Position numbers and translations under genes: made by a program. A DNA stretch of 64,000 bases. Source: Halobacteriales archaeon QS_1_69_70 (lineage in GTDB: Archaea > Halobacteriota > Halobacteria > Halobacteriales > Haloarculaceae). Location: assembly GCA_003021005.1 (NCBI GenBank), contig PXRI01000010.1, positions 1-64,000 on the forward strand, written 5' to 3'. This document shows positions 49,304-58,626 of this stretch, one piece after another. How positions within the stretch are numbered: the first letter of the stretch is position 1; each line of letters opens with the position of its first letter. The notes under the pieces were generated by a model. It ran no database searches. It was not told the DNA's origin and was given only the letters and a program-made list of their open reading frames with translations.

Positions 49304-50458
49304 ATGAACCCCGACGGACGCGTCCTGCTCGTGCTTCTGGCGTCGTGCGCCGTCGTCGCAGGAGCCGGCGCGCCGGCCGCCGCGAGTTCGCCCCCCTCCT
49401 CGGTCTGTCCGGTCTGCGGCGGCGCGTACCCGGCGATGTGGACGGACACCGAGTGGACGACCCCCGACGACCGGACGCTGACCATTCGAGTCCACGAGAA
49501 CGGGTCCGCGACGTGGATCGCCGACCTCCGCTGGGACGACCCCGAAGACGCTCCCGGGCCCGACGAGGCGGACGCCGTCGAGTCGGCGGCCGAGGATACA
49601 TTGGCGGAGGCGCTGTACCTCCCCGAACACGAAGCGGTCGCCGTCGAGGTGCGCGAGGGACGGACGCAGGTCACCTGGCAGACACCGGGCGTGGTCGCCG
49701 AGCGGTTCGACCACGGCGTGTTCCGGCCGTTCCACGGCGAGGGAAGCAGCCGGACGCTCGTTTTGAACGTCGAGACGCTCGTCGTCCGGGCGCCGGCCGG
49801 GCCGGTCGTCACGAACGACCCGGCGGTCGGGACCGTCACCGACGACGGGAGGGAGGTGCGCGTCGTCTTCGGCGACAATACCGACAGATACCTCGAGGAC
49901 GCCTACGTCGTCTTCGGCGACGAACGGGACGCCGCAAGCGGAATCTCGACGGAGCTGGCCGTCGGGTCACTCCTGTGGCCGATTGCCGGCAGGAACCTCC
50001 TGTGGCTTCTCGTCGTCCCGGCGGTCGCGTTCTGCGTCGGCCTCGCGGGACTCCACGCGGCCGGACGCCGGTGGGGCGCCGCGCCGGACCGGACCGAACG
50101 GTACGGCGCCGCCGGGCTCGCGGTCGGGCTGTCCGCACTCTTCGCCGCGGTGGTCGGTCCCGTCCCGTTCGGCCCGCTGTACTCCCTCCCCGGGCTCCTG
50201 CTGGCGCTCGCGGCGCTGGCCGCCTTCGGCTACGCTGCCGCCGCGGCCGACCGACGGCTGCTCGTCGCCGCGGGGGCGGCCGTCCCGGTCGTCGGGCTCG
50301 CGCCGTTCGTCGCCAACGTGTGGCCGGCCGTCCAGGTCACCAACCTGTACTTCCTCACGTCTCTCGCCTACACTGGCTTTGCGGTCGCGGTCGTGGTCCT
50401 CGGTGCTCCGTGGTACCTGTTCGGGCTGGCGCTCGGCCGGCGGGAGACGACCACCTGA
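49304..50458 (+). CDS. Secreted/membrane protein with five C-terminal helices
   Basis: A 384-residue protein. The signal peptide RVLLVLLASCAVVAGAGAPAAA is followed by a CPVCGG knuckle, an extracytoplasmic beta-rich domain of about 190 residues (TIRVHENGSATWIADLRW), then five membrane helices from about residue 228 to the end. The layout, with an outer domain of DUF-type beta strands and a helical bundle, is common in haloarchaeal surface proteins of unknown function. It starts at the ATG 49304 with a TATA box at leaderless distance. Confidence 0.72.
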   Translation: MNPDGRVLLVLLASCAVVAGAGAPAAASSPPSSVCPVCGGAYPAMWTDTEWTTPDDRTLTIRVHENGSATWIADLRWDDPEDAPGPDEADAVESAAEDTLAEALYLPEHEAVAVEVREGRTQVTWQTPGVVAERFDHGVFRPFHGEGSSRTLVLNVETLVVRAPAGPVVTNDPAVGTVTDDGREVRVVFGDNTDRYLEDAYVVFGDERDAASGISTELAVGSLLWPIAGRNLLWLLVVPAVAFCVGLAGLHAAGRRWGAAPDRTERYGAAGLAVGLSALFAAVVGPVPFGPLYSLPGLLLALAALAAFGYAAAAADRRLLVAAGAAVPVVGLAPFVANVWPAVQVTNLYFLTSLAYTGFAVAVVVLGAPWYLFGLALGRRETTT

Positions 50459-50503
50459 GGAGGGTCGGCCACATTTTTCACGCCCGCGGCGCAAGGATCG
50501 GCC

Positions 50504-52060
50504 ATGGCGGAGTACGACCACTATATCGACGGCGAATGGGCCGCGGGCGAGGGCGGCGAGTTCGACAGCGAGAACCCCGCGACCGGCGAGACGCTCGGGA
50601 CCTTCCCACAGGGGACCGAGTCGGAGGTCCGGACCGCGATCGCGGCCGCCAACGACGCCTACGAGGAGTGGCGGGCGCTGTCGTACATCGACCGGGCGGA
50701 GTACCTCTGGGAGATCTACCACGAGCTGCGGGACCGCCACGAGGAGCTGGGCGAGATCGTAACCAAAGAGTGCGGCAAGGAGATCAGCGAGGGGAAGGCC
50801 GACGTCACCGAGGCCTGGCACATGGTCGAGTGGGCCGCCGGCAACGCCCGGCACCCCCACGGCGACATCGTCCCCTCGGAGATCCCGGCCAAGGACGCCT
50901 ACATGCGGCGGAAGCCCCGCGGCGTTGTCGGCTGCATCACGCCGTGGAACTTCCCGGTGGCCATCCCCTTCTGGCACATGGCGGTCACGCTCGTCGAGGG
51001 CAACACCGTCGTCTGGAAGCCGGCCGAGCAGACGCCGTGGTGCGGCCAGATCATCGCGGAGATGTTCGACGACACCGGCATTCCGGACGGCGTGTTCAAC
51101 ATGGTGCAGGGGTTCGGCGACGCCGGGGCGGCGATCGTCGAGGGCGACGTCGACACCGTGCTGTTCACCGGGAGCGCCGAGGTCGGCCACGAGATCAGCC
51201 AGCAGGTCGCCCGCGACCCCGACAAGAACACCGCCTGCGAGATGGGCGGGAAGAACGCCGTCATCGTCACCGAGCACGCGGACCTGGACGTGGCGGTCCA
51301 CGCGGCGGTGATGTCGTCGTTCAAGACGACGGGCCAGCGTTGTGTCTCCTCGGAACGGCTCGTCGTTCACACCGAGGTCTACGACGAGTTCAAACGGCGG
51401 TTCGTCGACGTCGCCGAGTCCGTCGCCGTCGGCGACCCCCTCGCGGCGGACACCTTCATGGGGCCCGTGGTCGACGGGAGCCAGGTCGAGAAGTTCCACC
51501 GGTACAACGACCTCGCCCGGAAGGAGGGCGCCGACGTCCTCGTCGACCGCGCGGAGCTGGACGCCGACGAGATTCCGGCCAGCCCCGACGGCGGGACGGC
51601 CACGGCCGCCGATGGCACACACACCGGTCGCGACGCGGCCGGCTACTGGGTCGGGCCGTTCGTCTACGAAATCGACTACGACACCGACCTCCGCTGTCTG
51701 AAGGAGGAGGTCTTCGGCCCCCACGTCGCACTCGTAGAGTACGACGGCGACGTCGACCGCGCGATCGAGATCCACAACGACGTCCCGTACGGCCTCGCCG
51801 GCGCCATCGTGAGCGAGGACTACCGGCAGATCAACCGCTACCGCGACCGGGGCGAGGTCGGCCTCGCGTACGGCAATCTCCCCTGCATCGGCGCGGAGGT
51901 GCAACTGCCGTTCGGCGGCGTCAAGAAGTCCGGGCAGGGCGCCCCCTCGGCGCGGGAGGTCATCGAGGCCGTCACTGAGCGGACGGCCTGGACGTTGAAC
52001 AACGCCAAGGACATCGAGATGGCCCAGGGCCTGTCGGCGGACATCACGACCGGGGACTGA
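50504..52060 (+). CDS. NAD(P)-dependent aldehyde dehydrogenase
   Basis: A 518-residue ALDH superfamily enzyme oxidising an aldehyde to an acid or acyl-CoA. Motifs: TPWNFPVAIPFWHMA (cofactor entry), VWKPAEQTP (Lys/Glu), FTGSAEVGHEI (nucleotide-binding turn), EMGGKN (catalytic Glu region) and TTGQRCVSSERL (nucleophile Cys). A haloarchaeal insert of about 30 residues (PASPDGGTATAADGTHTGRD) lies before GYWVGPFVY. The substrate is not evident; it resembles alpha-aminoadipate semialdehyde or succinate-semialdehyde type members. It starts at the ATG 50504. Confidence 0.93.
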   Translation: MAEYDHYIDGEWAAGEGGEFDSENPATGETLGTFPQGTESEVRTAIAAANDAYEEWRALSYIDRAEYLWEIYHELRDRHEELGEIVTKECGKEISEGKADVTEAWHMVEWAAGNARHPHGDIVPSEIPAKDAYMRRKPRGVVGCITPWNFPVAIPFWHMAVTLVEGNTVVWKPAEQTPWCGQIIAEMFDDTGIPDGVFNMVQGFGDAGAAIVEGDVDTVLFTGSAEVGHEISQQVARDPDKNTACEMGGKNAVIVTEHADLDVAVHAAVMSSFKTTGQRCVSSERLVVHTEVYDEFKRRFVDVAESVAVGDPLAADTFMGPVVDGSQVEKFHRYNDLARKEGADVLVDRAELDADEIPASPDGGTATAADGTHTGRDAAGYWVGPFVYEIDYDTDLRCLKEEVFGPHVALVEYDGDVDRAIEIHNDVPYGLAGAIVSEDYRQINRYRDRGEVGLAYGNLPCIGAEVQLPFGGVKKSGQGAPSAREVIEAVTERTAWTLNNAKDIEMAQGLSADITTGD

Positions 52061-52568
52061 TACTGCTGAGCGGCAAGCGTGATCGGCGTCGGGCGCTAAC
52101 GCTGTTCGTGGCCGTCGGGCGTCGCGAGCGAGGTGGCGGGAGGCGCCGGGGCCGCCAGCCGGCGCCCGTGGTGGACCGGGCGGATGCGGCGGGTGCCGTG
52201 TTTCGCCCTACACGACGAGAAAAGCGTCGTTCGGGCACGCGAGGATTGGCCGTCATCACGTATAAACCCTGGTGAAGCAGGCTGCGGCGAGCGAAGCGAC
52301 GCCGCCGTCGAACGAGCGAGCGGGAGGTGCGAGGCGCGAGCAGAGCGAGCGCCTCGGAGTCGCGAGCGGTAAGCGAAGCGAGCCGCGAGCACCGACCGCA
52401 GGGAGGGACGACACGCGAGCCGGGCGGCGGGCGGCGGCGGGCGGCTTCGCCGCTCGTTCATGCTGCGATCTCCACTGGTCGACCGCGCGGCTCGCGTGTC
52501 GTCGGTCGCTCCGCTCCCTCCTCCCGCTCGCTCATCCGGCGACCCTCCCTTCGGTCGGTTCGCCCGCC
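52061..52568. repeat. GC-rich intergenic repeat region
   Basis: No gene in 508 bases. 52270-52560 is made of repeated words around GCGAGGCGCGAGC, GAGCGCCTCGGAGTCGCGAGCGGTAAGCGAAGCGAGCCGCGAGCA (given as blocks within 52334-52398) and CGACGACACGCGAGCC. Close variants recur at 63405-63560 and in the tRNA-Gln repeat array. An inverted arm, CGGCTCGCGTGTCGTCGGTCG (52491-52511), pairs with the 52410-52425 block, giving a large possible hairpin. Confidence 0.55.
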
Positions 52569-52994
52569 TCACGCGGCCAGCGTCTCCCGGGCGGCCGCCT
52601 CGAGGTTCTCGAGTTCGCCGTCGAGCTTCCGCTTGAAGTACGTCTCCACGCCCGGGAGGTGGCCGTCGACGACGAACCGGTTCGTCAGCCGGGTCCCGCC
52701 GTCGACGGTCGTCTCGAGGCTGTGCTCGCCCTGGACGTCCAGCGCGGCCGAGCGGCCGACGAACTTGACGAACTCCGGGTCGTCCCGCTGGACGTCCTCG
52801 GTCTCGACCGCGACGGTGCGGTTCAGGAGCGGGATCGGGAGTTCGACCTGCCAGACGGCGGAGCCATCCCCGTGGATCTCGTAGTCCTCGACGACGCTTA
52901 TCGCCCGGGCGCGCTGGTCGGGGTCGGCGATGAACGCCCACACGTCAGCAGGCGGCGCGGGGAGCTCGAACTCCCGCTCGACGCGAACCGTCAT
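52569..52994 (-). CDS. SRPBCC (START/Bet v1-like) domain protein
   Basis: A 141-residue single-domain protein. MTVRVEREFELPAPPADVWAFIADPDQ is the standard opening of SRPBCC proteins (quoted in part). A long beta sheet follows, ending in a C-terminal helix (FKRKLDGELENLEAAARETL) that closes the hydrophobic pocket. Haloarchaea have many such CoxG-like/polyketide-cyclase-like members with unknown ligands. The start is the ATG 52992-52994. It lies 38 bases downstream of the DUF7123-like gene on the same strand. Confidence 0.82.
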   Translation of the reverse strand: MTVRVEREFELPAPPADVWAFIADPDQRARAISVVEDYEIHGDGSAVWQVELPIPLLNRTVAVETEDVQRDDPEFVKFVGRSAALDVQGEHSLETTVDGGTRLTNRFVVDGHLPGVETYFKRKLDGELENLEAAARETLAA

Positions 52995-53032
52995 GGCCGG
53001 GCCCAGGACGGGGGAGGATAAAAGGCCAGCCC

Positions 53033-53257
53033 TTACTCGGGCGTGACGCGCCAGGTCGTCGAGCGGGCGCGGGACCACTTCTCGATGTCGACGTCCTCGG
53101 AGTGCTCGTCGAGCCGCGGCAGCCGGGATCCGACCTGCTTCGCCGTGAGCCCGATGGCCTCCGCGATGCCCTTCGAACGGAAGTACCGCTTGCCGCCCGC
53201 CGCGCGGTCCCGCAGGTACGAGAGGATCCGTTCGTCCTCCTCGCTCAGTTCGGTCAT
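53033..53257 (-). CDS. DUF7123-like winged-helix protein
   Basis: A 74-residue winged helix: LSEEDERILSYLRDRAAGG, then RYFRSKGIAEAIGLTAKQVG as the HTH, then VDIEKWSRARSTTWRV as the wing. It matches the short haloarchaeal family I recall as DUF7123. The start is the ATG 53255-53257; the longer upstream frame is Arg/Gly-rich and not coding. Likely DNA-binding; targets unknown. Confidence 0.75.
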   Translation of the reverse strand: MTELSEEDERILSYLRDRAAGGKRYFRSKGIAEAIGLTAKQVGSRLPRLDEHSEDVDIEKWSRARSTTWRVTPE

Positions 53258-53313
53258 GGACGGGGTTGGGGCGCGAGCGGCATAAGGCTCCTCCTTGCGG
53301 GCAGGTATCGCGG

Positions 53314-53502
53314 TCAGCCGTAGGCGTGGGCGGCCGCGACCGCGAGCGTGCCGGCGACCATCGCGACCGCGAACGCCGAGCCGGCGGCCACCTGATCGCC
53401 CGACAGCCCGAAGACCGCCATGCCGACTGCGGCGAAACCCGACACGGCCCCGAGCGCTACCGGGACCCCGACGCGCTCGTCCGTGGTGGCGGAAGTCGTC
53501 AT
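53314..53502 (-). CDS. 62-residue two-helix membrane protein
   Basis: ATG 53500-53502 to the stop at 53314. Two hydrophobic helices (PVALGAVSGFAAVGMAVFGL and SAFAVAMVAGTLAVAAAHAY) are joined by a short GDQVAAG turn, after a small Thr/Ser-rich head. Very short membrane proteins of this design are widespread and conserved in haloarchaea; I think it belongs to the DUF7525 group, but that number is uncertain. Function unknown. It lies on the same strand as the DUF7123-like gene. Confidence 0.62.
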   Translation of the reverse strand: MTTSATTDERVGVPVALGAVSGFAAVGMAVFGLSGDQVAAGSAFAVAMVAGTLAVAAAHAYG

Positions 53503-53678
53503 GCGCGCCCGTACGGCACGCCGACCATAAATCCCGCCGGTCCCCACCAACCCGGCGGCGAGCCACCCCGACGGCCGTCCCACCATAAAGTGCCGCGGGA
53601 CATCGCTCGAGCAGGGCGACACAGTCCGGCGGTCGCGGTCCGCAGCAATTTTACACGGCGGGGACGTTCGGAACCACC

Positions 53679-54791
53679 ATGGACAGGATCGAGGGTGCCG
53701 TGACAGCCGTCCGGGCCGCCCTCCTCGGGACCCGGCTCCGGATCGCCGCCACCGTCGTCGGACTGCTCGGCGTGACGATCGTCGGCGCGTTCGCGTTCGG
53801 CGTCCTGGGGGCCCCGGCGGTCCAGGACGTCGACAACAGGTTCGGGAATGTATCCAACGACACGACGGTCATCAAAAGCGACCTCCAGGTCCACAACCCC
53901 AACCCGATCGGGATCCAGCTCGGCGACACGACCATCAGGTACCTCGTGCGGATGAACGGCGTGCCGGTCGCCGAGGGCGGCCGGGAGGGTCTCGACGTCG
54001 AGACGGGGACCTCGACGCTGCCCTTCACCACCCGGATGGACAACGGGCAGATCCCGGCCTGGTGGGTGACCCACGTGAACAACGACGAGCGGACGGTGAT
54101 CACGATCAACGCCACCGTCCGGACCTCCGTCGTCGGCCGACACCGGTTCGACCTCACCCAGGAGAAGGTCATCGAGACCGACATCATCGGGAACTTCAAC
54201 ACCGACGAGACCCGTCCCGTCCGGTCCGACGACCCGCCGCCGGTGTTCTCCGACCCGCTCCTGTACGTCAACCGGACCGGCGCCGAGTGGGGCGAGGCCA
54301 CCGAGGAGGCGACCCCGATTGACATGGAGTTCGTCCTCTACAACCCACAGACGCTGCCGTTTACGGTCGCGGAACTGGGCTACGAGATCACGATGAACGG
54401 CGTCCGGGTGGGGGAGGGCACGACAGACGAACTGACCGCCATCCCGTCCGGCCAAAAGGAGACCGTCACCACCCGCGCGCGGATCATCAACCCGAACCTC
54501 GACGACTGGTGGGTCACCCACCTCCGCAACGACCAGGTCACCCAGCTCCGGATCGAGTTCTACGCCGTCCTCACGGGCGAGGACCTCACCCGTGACGTCC
54601 GGGTCCCGCTGGACCGGCTCACCTACGAGGAGACCATCGAGACGGACATGTTCGGCAACAAGAACCAAAGCAACGGGACCACTCCCTCCGCGACGCCGAC
54701 GGGCGACGGCACGCCCACGCCCACGCCGACCCCGACGCCGACGGAGCTCCCCGACCCCGTCACGACCCCGACCGACACCGAGCTGGTCTAG
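53679..54791 (+). CDS. Membrane-anchored protein with two LEA-2/WHy domains
   Basis: A 370-residue protein. One N-terminal membrane helix (IAATVVGLLGVTIVGAFAFGVLG) anchors two repeats of about 125 residues. Repeat 1 contains SDLQVHNPNPIGIQLGDTTIRY and repeat 2 FVLYNPQTLPFTVAELGY, the NPNP-type strand of LEA14/WHy domains. Each repeat ends in WWVTH and IETDxxGN blocks. A Thr/Pro-rich tail follows (GTPTPTPTPTPTEL). WHy domains are linked to desiccation and osmotic stress in other organisms; extracellular display is inferred from the anchor and the Thr/Pro tail. Confidence 0.82.
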   Translation: MDRIEGAVTAVRAALLGTRLRIAATVVGLLGVTIVGAFAFGVLGAPAVQDVDNRFGNVSNDTTVIKSDLQVHNPNPIGIQLGDTTIRYLVRMNGVPVAEGGREGLDVETGTSTLPFTTRMDNGQIPAWWVTHVNNDERTVITINATVRTSVVGRHRFDLTQEKVIETDIIGNFNTDETRPVRSDDPPPVFSDPLLYVNRTGAEWGEATEEATPIDMEFVLYNPQTLPFTVAELGYEITMNGVRVGEGTTDELTAIPSGQKETVTTRARIINPNLDDWWVTHLRNDQVTQLRIEFYAVLTGEDLTRDVRVPLDRLTYEETIETDMFGNKNQSNGTTPSATPTGDGTPTPTPTPTPTELPDPVTTPTDTELV

Positions 54792-54851
54792 CGCCCCACC
54801 CTCGACCCCGCCCCCGTCGAGAGCCCGAGCGACCGCCCCGCTCCGACAGGC

Positions 54852-55886
54852 CTACCGGATCGAGACGTGTTCGCTGTCGACGTTCAGCGCCAGGTTCGTC
54901 GCGATCTCGGCGTTCCGCACCGCGTACTGGGCGGTCTGGCCGAGGCTGACGAGCACCTCGCGGACGCTGAGCAGGTCCGCGGTCGGCAGCTCCTCGAGGT
55001 CGCCGAGGATCTCGGCCTCCCGGTCGCTGACCTCGGCGAACGTCTCCCGGGTCTCGATGGCGAGGCCGTAGTCCCGTTCGACGGCCGCCCGCACGCCGAG
55101 TTCGGTGATCTCGTCGACGACGTCGGTGAACTCCCGGACGCGCCGCATCGTCGGGTCGTCGACGTCGATGGTATGGCCCTCGGTCTCGAGGACGATCTCG
55201 GCGACGTCCTCGGCGTTGTCCGCGGTCAACTCCAGGTTCTTCGCGATCGACCGGTAGCCGATGAGCGGGAAGCCGGAGTCGAGACCGACCGCCCGCGCGA
55301 GGTTCGGGTTCTGGTAGGCCGTGAAGGTGAGCCGCAACAGGAGGACGAATATCTTGTTGGCCTGCCGTTCGCGGTTCAGGGCCCGCTGGGCCAGGTCCGG
55401 GTTACCGTGGGCCAGTGCCTTGACGGCCTCGTTCCGCATCGTCGACCCCGTCGACTCCAGCCGCCCGAGCAGGTTGTCCAGCTCGAAGTCCTCGGGGTCG
55501 ACCGAACACCTGATGGTGATCCGTTCCGGGGTCTCCTCGACGACGCCCAGTCCCATCAGCTGGGTCTCGGCGTTGTACACGGCGTTGATCTGGGCGGAGC
55601 CGAGCGTGCCGCCCGACTCGACCTCGACGTGGATGATGCGGCGCCCGAGCACGTACTGGGCGACGATGGCCCGCTCGACGGCGTCGGCGTCGAGGTGCTG
55701 GGCGTGGATGACCGCCTCGCTTTCCTCCGTCTGGACGGACTCCGGCATCACGGTCAGGGTGCCCTTCGATCCCATGCGGAGCGAGACCTCGTCGCCCTTC
55801 TCGACGTCCTGCTCGCCGGCCCATTCGGCCGGCAGTGTCATCGCCAGCGTCGACGGCCCCAGCCGCTGGACCTTGCGGGTTTCCAT
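54852..55886 (-). CDS. AbrB-PhoU fusion regulator (PhoU-like)
   Basis: A 344-residue protein. The first 50 residues form an AbrB/SpoVT DNA-binding domain (VQRLGPSTLAMTLPAEWAGE, GDEVSLRMGSKGTLTVMPE). The rest is two PhoU helical bundles with Glu/Asp-rich metal-cluster helices (EDVAEIVLETEGH, EILGDLEELPTADLLSVREV). Archaeal proteins of this design regulate phosphate uptake genes. It starts at the ATG 55884-55886 with a TATA box 26-32 bases upstream. No phosphate transporter lies in this window. Confidence 0.88.
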   Translation of the reverse strand: METRKVQRLGPSTLAMTLPAEWAGEQDVEKGDEVSLRMGSKGTLTVMPESVQTEESEAVIHAQHLDADAVERAIVAQYVLGRRIIHVEVESGGTLGSAQINAVYNAETQLMGLGVVEETPERITIRCSVDPEDFELDNLLGRLESTGSTMRNEAVKALAHGNPDLAQRALNRERQANKIFVLLLRLTFTAYQNPNLARAVGLDSGFPLIGYRSIAKNLELTADNAEDVAEIVLETEGHTIDVDDPTMRRVREFTDVVDEITELGVRAAVERDYGLAIETRETFAEVSDREAEILGDLEELPTADLLSVREVLVSLGQTAQYAVRNAEIATNLALNVDSEHVSIR

Positions 55887-55910
55887 ACGGCCCCCAGGGT
55901 GCCGACGGTC

Positions 55911-55920
55911 TTAATATTCA
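55911..55920 (-). promoter_or_regulatory. TATA box of the phoU-like gene
   Basis: TGAATATTAA on the minus strand, 25-34 bases upstream of the ATG at 55886. Further AT-rich bases (CATATAG) precede it. A leaderless transcript is implied. Confidence 0.55.
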
Positions 55921-56275
55921 CTATATGCGCCGGAACACATGCCCCCGTTGATAATACTGTGTCAGGCTTCCGCTCCACCTGCGTAGATCCTTAATCGCAA
56001 CAGGGGCGGTCGTCGGTGGCTCCTTCCCCCCGCGCGGCCGTCATGGGCGACCGGCCGTTTGGGCAGGCGGTCGGAGAGGGCGGGCTGTCGCCATGAGCGG
56101 GTGGATGCTCGTCGAGGGCCGCTCGGTCGTCTGTCCCGGCCGGGCGTCGCCCTACCGGAGAGGGAGTGGCGCGGGATCGGTCGTCGGTGCGAAACGCCCC
56201 GTCGGACCGGTCGAGCGGACGCCCGGATTCCGGCCGCTGAGCCGGCGAGAACCTGACGCACGCCGAAGGGCAGGT
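55921..56275. other. Intergenic region between PhoU-like and DUF7110-like genes
   Basis: No convincing gene in about 350 bases. An 87-codon frame at 56093-56356 (+) has poor haloarchaeal composition and overlaps the next gene's start. AT-rich spots at 55950-55965 (GTTGATAATACTG) and 55990 (CTTAATCGC) could be promoter parts. Confidence 0.45.
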
Positions 56276-56283
56276 GATATAAG
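56276..56283 (+). promoter_or_regulatory. TATA box of the 56353 gene
   Basis: GATATAAG, about 70 bases upstream of the ATG at 56353, implying a leader of roughly 45 bases. It is the only such element before the gene. Confidence 0.45.
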
Positions 56284-56352
56284 TGAGGGCCTCCAACTAT
56301 CCGGTGGACCACTCGTGCCAGAGAGTACGGCCCCTCGTGGGACAGGGATACC

Positions 56353-56994
56353 ATGACCAGTCGCGTTTACAGACTCCACTCGACGCTCGAACTGCAACTC
56401 GACGACGTCCACGACTTCTTCGACGGGTACGAGCTACCCGTCGAGGTCGCCGACGTCGAAGTAACCCGGCGGAACAACACGCTCATCGTCAGCGCCGTCG
56501 CCGAGGAGGACAACATCTCCAAGTACACGCCGACGGCACAGCTGAAGGCCAGCGTCACGGAGAACCGGATCTACGAGACCGAAGACGGCTGGTCGGAGAC
56601 GCCGCCGGAACCCCAGGACGCCGCCGCCGCGGCGAGCAGCGGCGACGACGACGGGCCCCAGTGGGGCAGCTTCGGCGAGGCCGGCCAGATGCAGGCCGAG
56701 GAGGTCGAGGTGAACTCCAAGCTCGTCGAGTACGCCTGCTTTAAGGGCGACCGGGAGACGGTGCTGCAGAACACCGCGCTGCAGTACCCGATGTTCGAGG
56801 TCCTCCGGGACCTCGCGATCTACGCCGAGAAGGGTACGCTGACCGTCATCGCCGCCGTCGACGGCCAGCTCGAGGCGACCCGGATCGTCGACGGCGACGA
56901 GCGGTCGGCGAGCATCGAGGTCATCGACGACCCACGCGAGCGCGAGTCCGAAAACAGCGTCAACTGGCGCGACAACAAGTTCATCTCGGAGTGA
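56353..56994 (+). CDS. DUF7110-like conserved haloarchaeal protein
   Basis: A 213-residue acidic protein. MTSRVYRLHSTLELQLDDV opens it and VTRRNNTLIVSAVA follows, matching the haloarchaeal family I recall as DUF7110. A short Ala/Asp/Ser linker (AAAAASSGDDDG) near residues 90-105 divides two domains. The second has VEYACFKGDRETVLQNTALQ with one Cys. No catalytic motif is obvious. The start at ATG 56353 is well supported by family similarity. Role unknown. Confidence 0.75.
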   Translation: MTSRVYRLHSTLELQLDDVHDFFDGYELPVEVADVEVTRRNNTLIVSAVAEEDNISKYTPTAQLKASVTENRIYETEDGWSETPPEPQDAAAAASSGDDDGPQWGSFGEAGQMQAEEVEVNSKLVEYACFKGDRETVLQNTALQYPMFEVLRDLAIYAEKGTLTVIAAVDGQLEATRIVDGDERSASIEVIDDPRERESENSVNWRDNKFISE

Positions 56995-57213
56995 CGCGAC
57001 GGCGACGCGCTCGCCGTACCCTCCCTATTCGGCGAGGATTTCCCCACGAGACCGTCTCCCTCCCCAGCGACGCTCGATACGGCCGGAACCGTGGCCGCCG
57101 TTTCTCACGACCGACCGCCGGCCGATAGCGATAGAAGGCTTTGAAACCGGTTGCCCAGTCGATCCCACGCAGTCGTCCGCGTGGGCCCGCCTCCCAGCCC
57201 GACTGGAGTCCGG

Positions 57214-57717
57214 TCACGCACGGGGTGGGCTGTTGGTGAGGTGGGCGAAGACACCGCCCAGGACGACCCCGTAGACCAGGTGCCAGGCCAATAGTGGGAT
57301 GGTGACGTGTGGGAGGCTGGGCGGCGCGCCGAACCCGACGACCGCGAGCCAGATCGGCATGACGATCCCGGCGCCGACGACCGCCAGCACGAGACCGTAG
57401 ACGGCACCGGTGCCCGCACACCTGGCGGGCGAGTCCGTCAGGTCCTCCAGGGCTGCGTCCGTCAGGACCGCCGCGAACAGGACGCCGAACAGCGCACCGT
57501 GCAGGAGGTGGGCGAGCCAGCCGACGAGCAGGTTCCCCTCGCTCCCGTAGAGCCCCGCGACGGCGACCCGCAACGTCTCCAGGTCCGTCAGCGCGATCGC
57601 GACGCTCATGGCCAGCGTCGCGAACAGGCCCGCGACGGCGCCGTAGCGCCACCGGATCTGGACGGCCAGTCGGCCGACGGCGGTTCGCCGGAGCGCCGGA
57701 ACGGATAGCTCTGCCAT
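57214..57717 (-). CDS. Four-to-five-helix membrane protein
   Basis: A 167-residue protein with membrane segments near residues 28-48, 60-85, 100-125 and 130-160. Small loops carry HLLHG and HLVYG, so two or three His residues lie at helix ends. Helices 2 and 4 are similar (GWLAHLLHGALFGVLFAAVL and AWHLVYGVVLGGVFAHL), suggesting an internal duplication. The start is the ATG 57715-57717; an upstream GTG adds five residues. No family recognised. Confidence 0.62.
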   Translation of the reverse strand: MAELSVPALRRTAVGRLAVQIRWRYGAVAGLFATLAMSVAIALTDLETLRVAVAGLYGSEGNLLVGWLAHLLHGALFGVLFAAVLTDAALEDLTDSPARCAGTGAVYGLVLAVVGAGIVMPIWLAVVGFGAPPSLPHVTIPLLAWHLVYGVVLGGVFAHLTNSPPRA

Positions 57718-57957
57718 GGTATGACATACCACTCCAGCGTGAAAAGAGCGGCGGCAATCTGACCTCGGTGTGACGTGAGTGGCCGGTTGCCGCCGCAGGA
57801 CGCAGGTTCATCGGGGCGGATCGCGCCGCCCCGTCGGCGACCCGCTGCGTATGTGGAGGAGCTCGTCAGCGTAGCCTGGGCGAGACACGGGTGTCGGATT
57901 CGACGGCGGTGCGCCGCGACCGACACGCGTACCTCGATGGTCCACGTGGCCCGAGGC

Positions 57958-58626
57958 ATGGCGAGACGCGTGGCCGTCAGGGTCGATGACCGCGAGCCGT
58001 CCGGCCTGATAGAATCGGTCCGCGACCACGACGACGTCGCCGAGGTGACCGTAGAGCGGCTCGACGCCGGTGACCTGGTTTTGGCGTCGATGGCGGTCGA
58101 GCGGAAGACGCTCCGGGACTATGTATCGAGCGTGACGAGCCGCTCCGGGACCGACCTCGAGGACCAGGTCGACAGGATGACCGCCCGCTACGACGCCGCG
58201 TACGTCCTGCTGGAGGGGGACGTCCGCGGGTTCGACCGGCTGGAGACGGCCGTCTCCCCTGAAGCGCTCCGTGGGTCGATGGCCTCCATCACCGTCCGCC
58301 GCGGAGCGGCCGTCGTGCCCTGCAGCGACCGAGGACGGCTGGTGGATTACGCCGTCCGGCTCGGCCGGAAGCACCTCGAGGAGCCCTCGCGGCGGCCGCT
58401 TCCCGCGGGATCGGTGCCGAGCCGTCGCGAGCCGACTGCCAAGCGGATGTACGGCTGCATCGAGGGTATCGGGCCCGACCTGGCGGCGACCCTCTACGAG
58501 GCGTACCCGACGGTCGCGGAGCTGGTCGCGGCGGACCGCGAGGACCTGACCGATATCAGTGGGGTCGGCGAGAAGCGAGCACGGACGGTACTCGCGGCAC
58601 TCAGAGACCGGCCCATCGCCGACTGA
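57958..58626 (+). CDS. ERCC4-family structure-specific nuclease
   Basis: A 222-residue nuclease. The ERCC4 domain is seen as VDDREPSGL near residue 8 (metal-binding Asp), GDLVLASMAVERKTLRDYVSS, the ERK motif, and a following ALRGSMASITVRRG. The C-terminal 60 residues contain tandem helix-hairpin-helix elements (IEGIGPDLAATLYEAYPT, ISGVGEKRARTVLAAL). This is the nuclease half of XPF/Hef without a helicase. It probably acts on branched DNA. The start is the ATG 57958; ATG 57937 adds seven residues. Confidence 0.87.
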   Translation: MARRVAVRVDDREPSGLIESVRDHDDVAEVTVERLDAGDLVLASMAVERKTLRDYVSSVTSRSGTDLEDQVDRMTARYDAAYVLLEGDVRGFDRLETAVSPEALRGSMASITVRRGAAVVPCSDRGRLVDYAVRLGRKHLEEPSRRPLPAGSVPSRREPTAKRMYGCIEGIGPDLAATLYEAYPTVAELVAADREDLTDISGVGEKRARTVLAALRDRPIAD

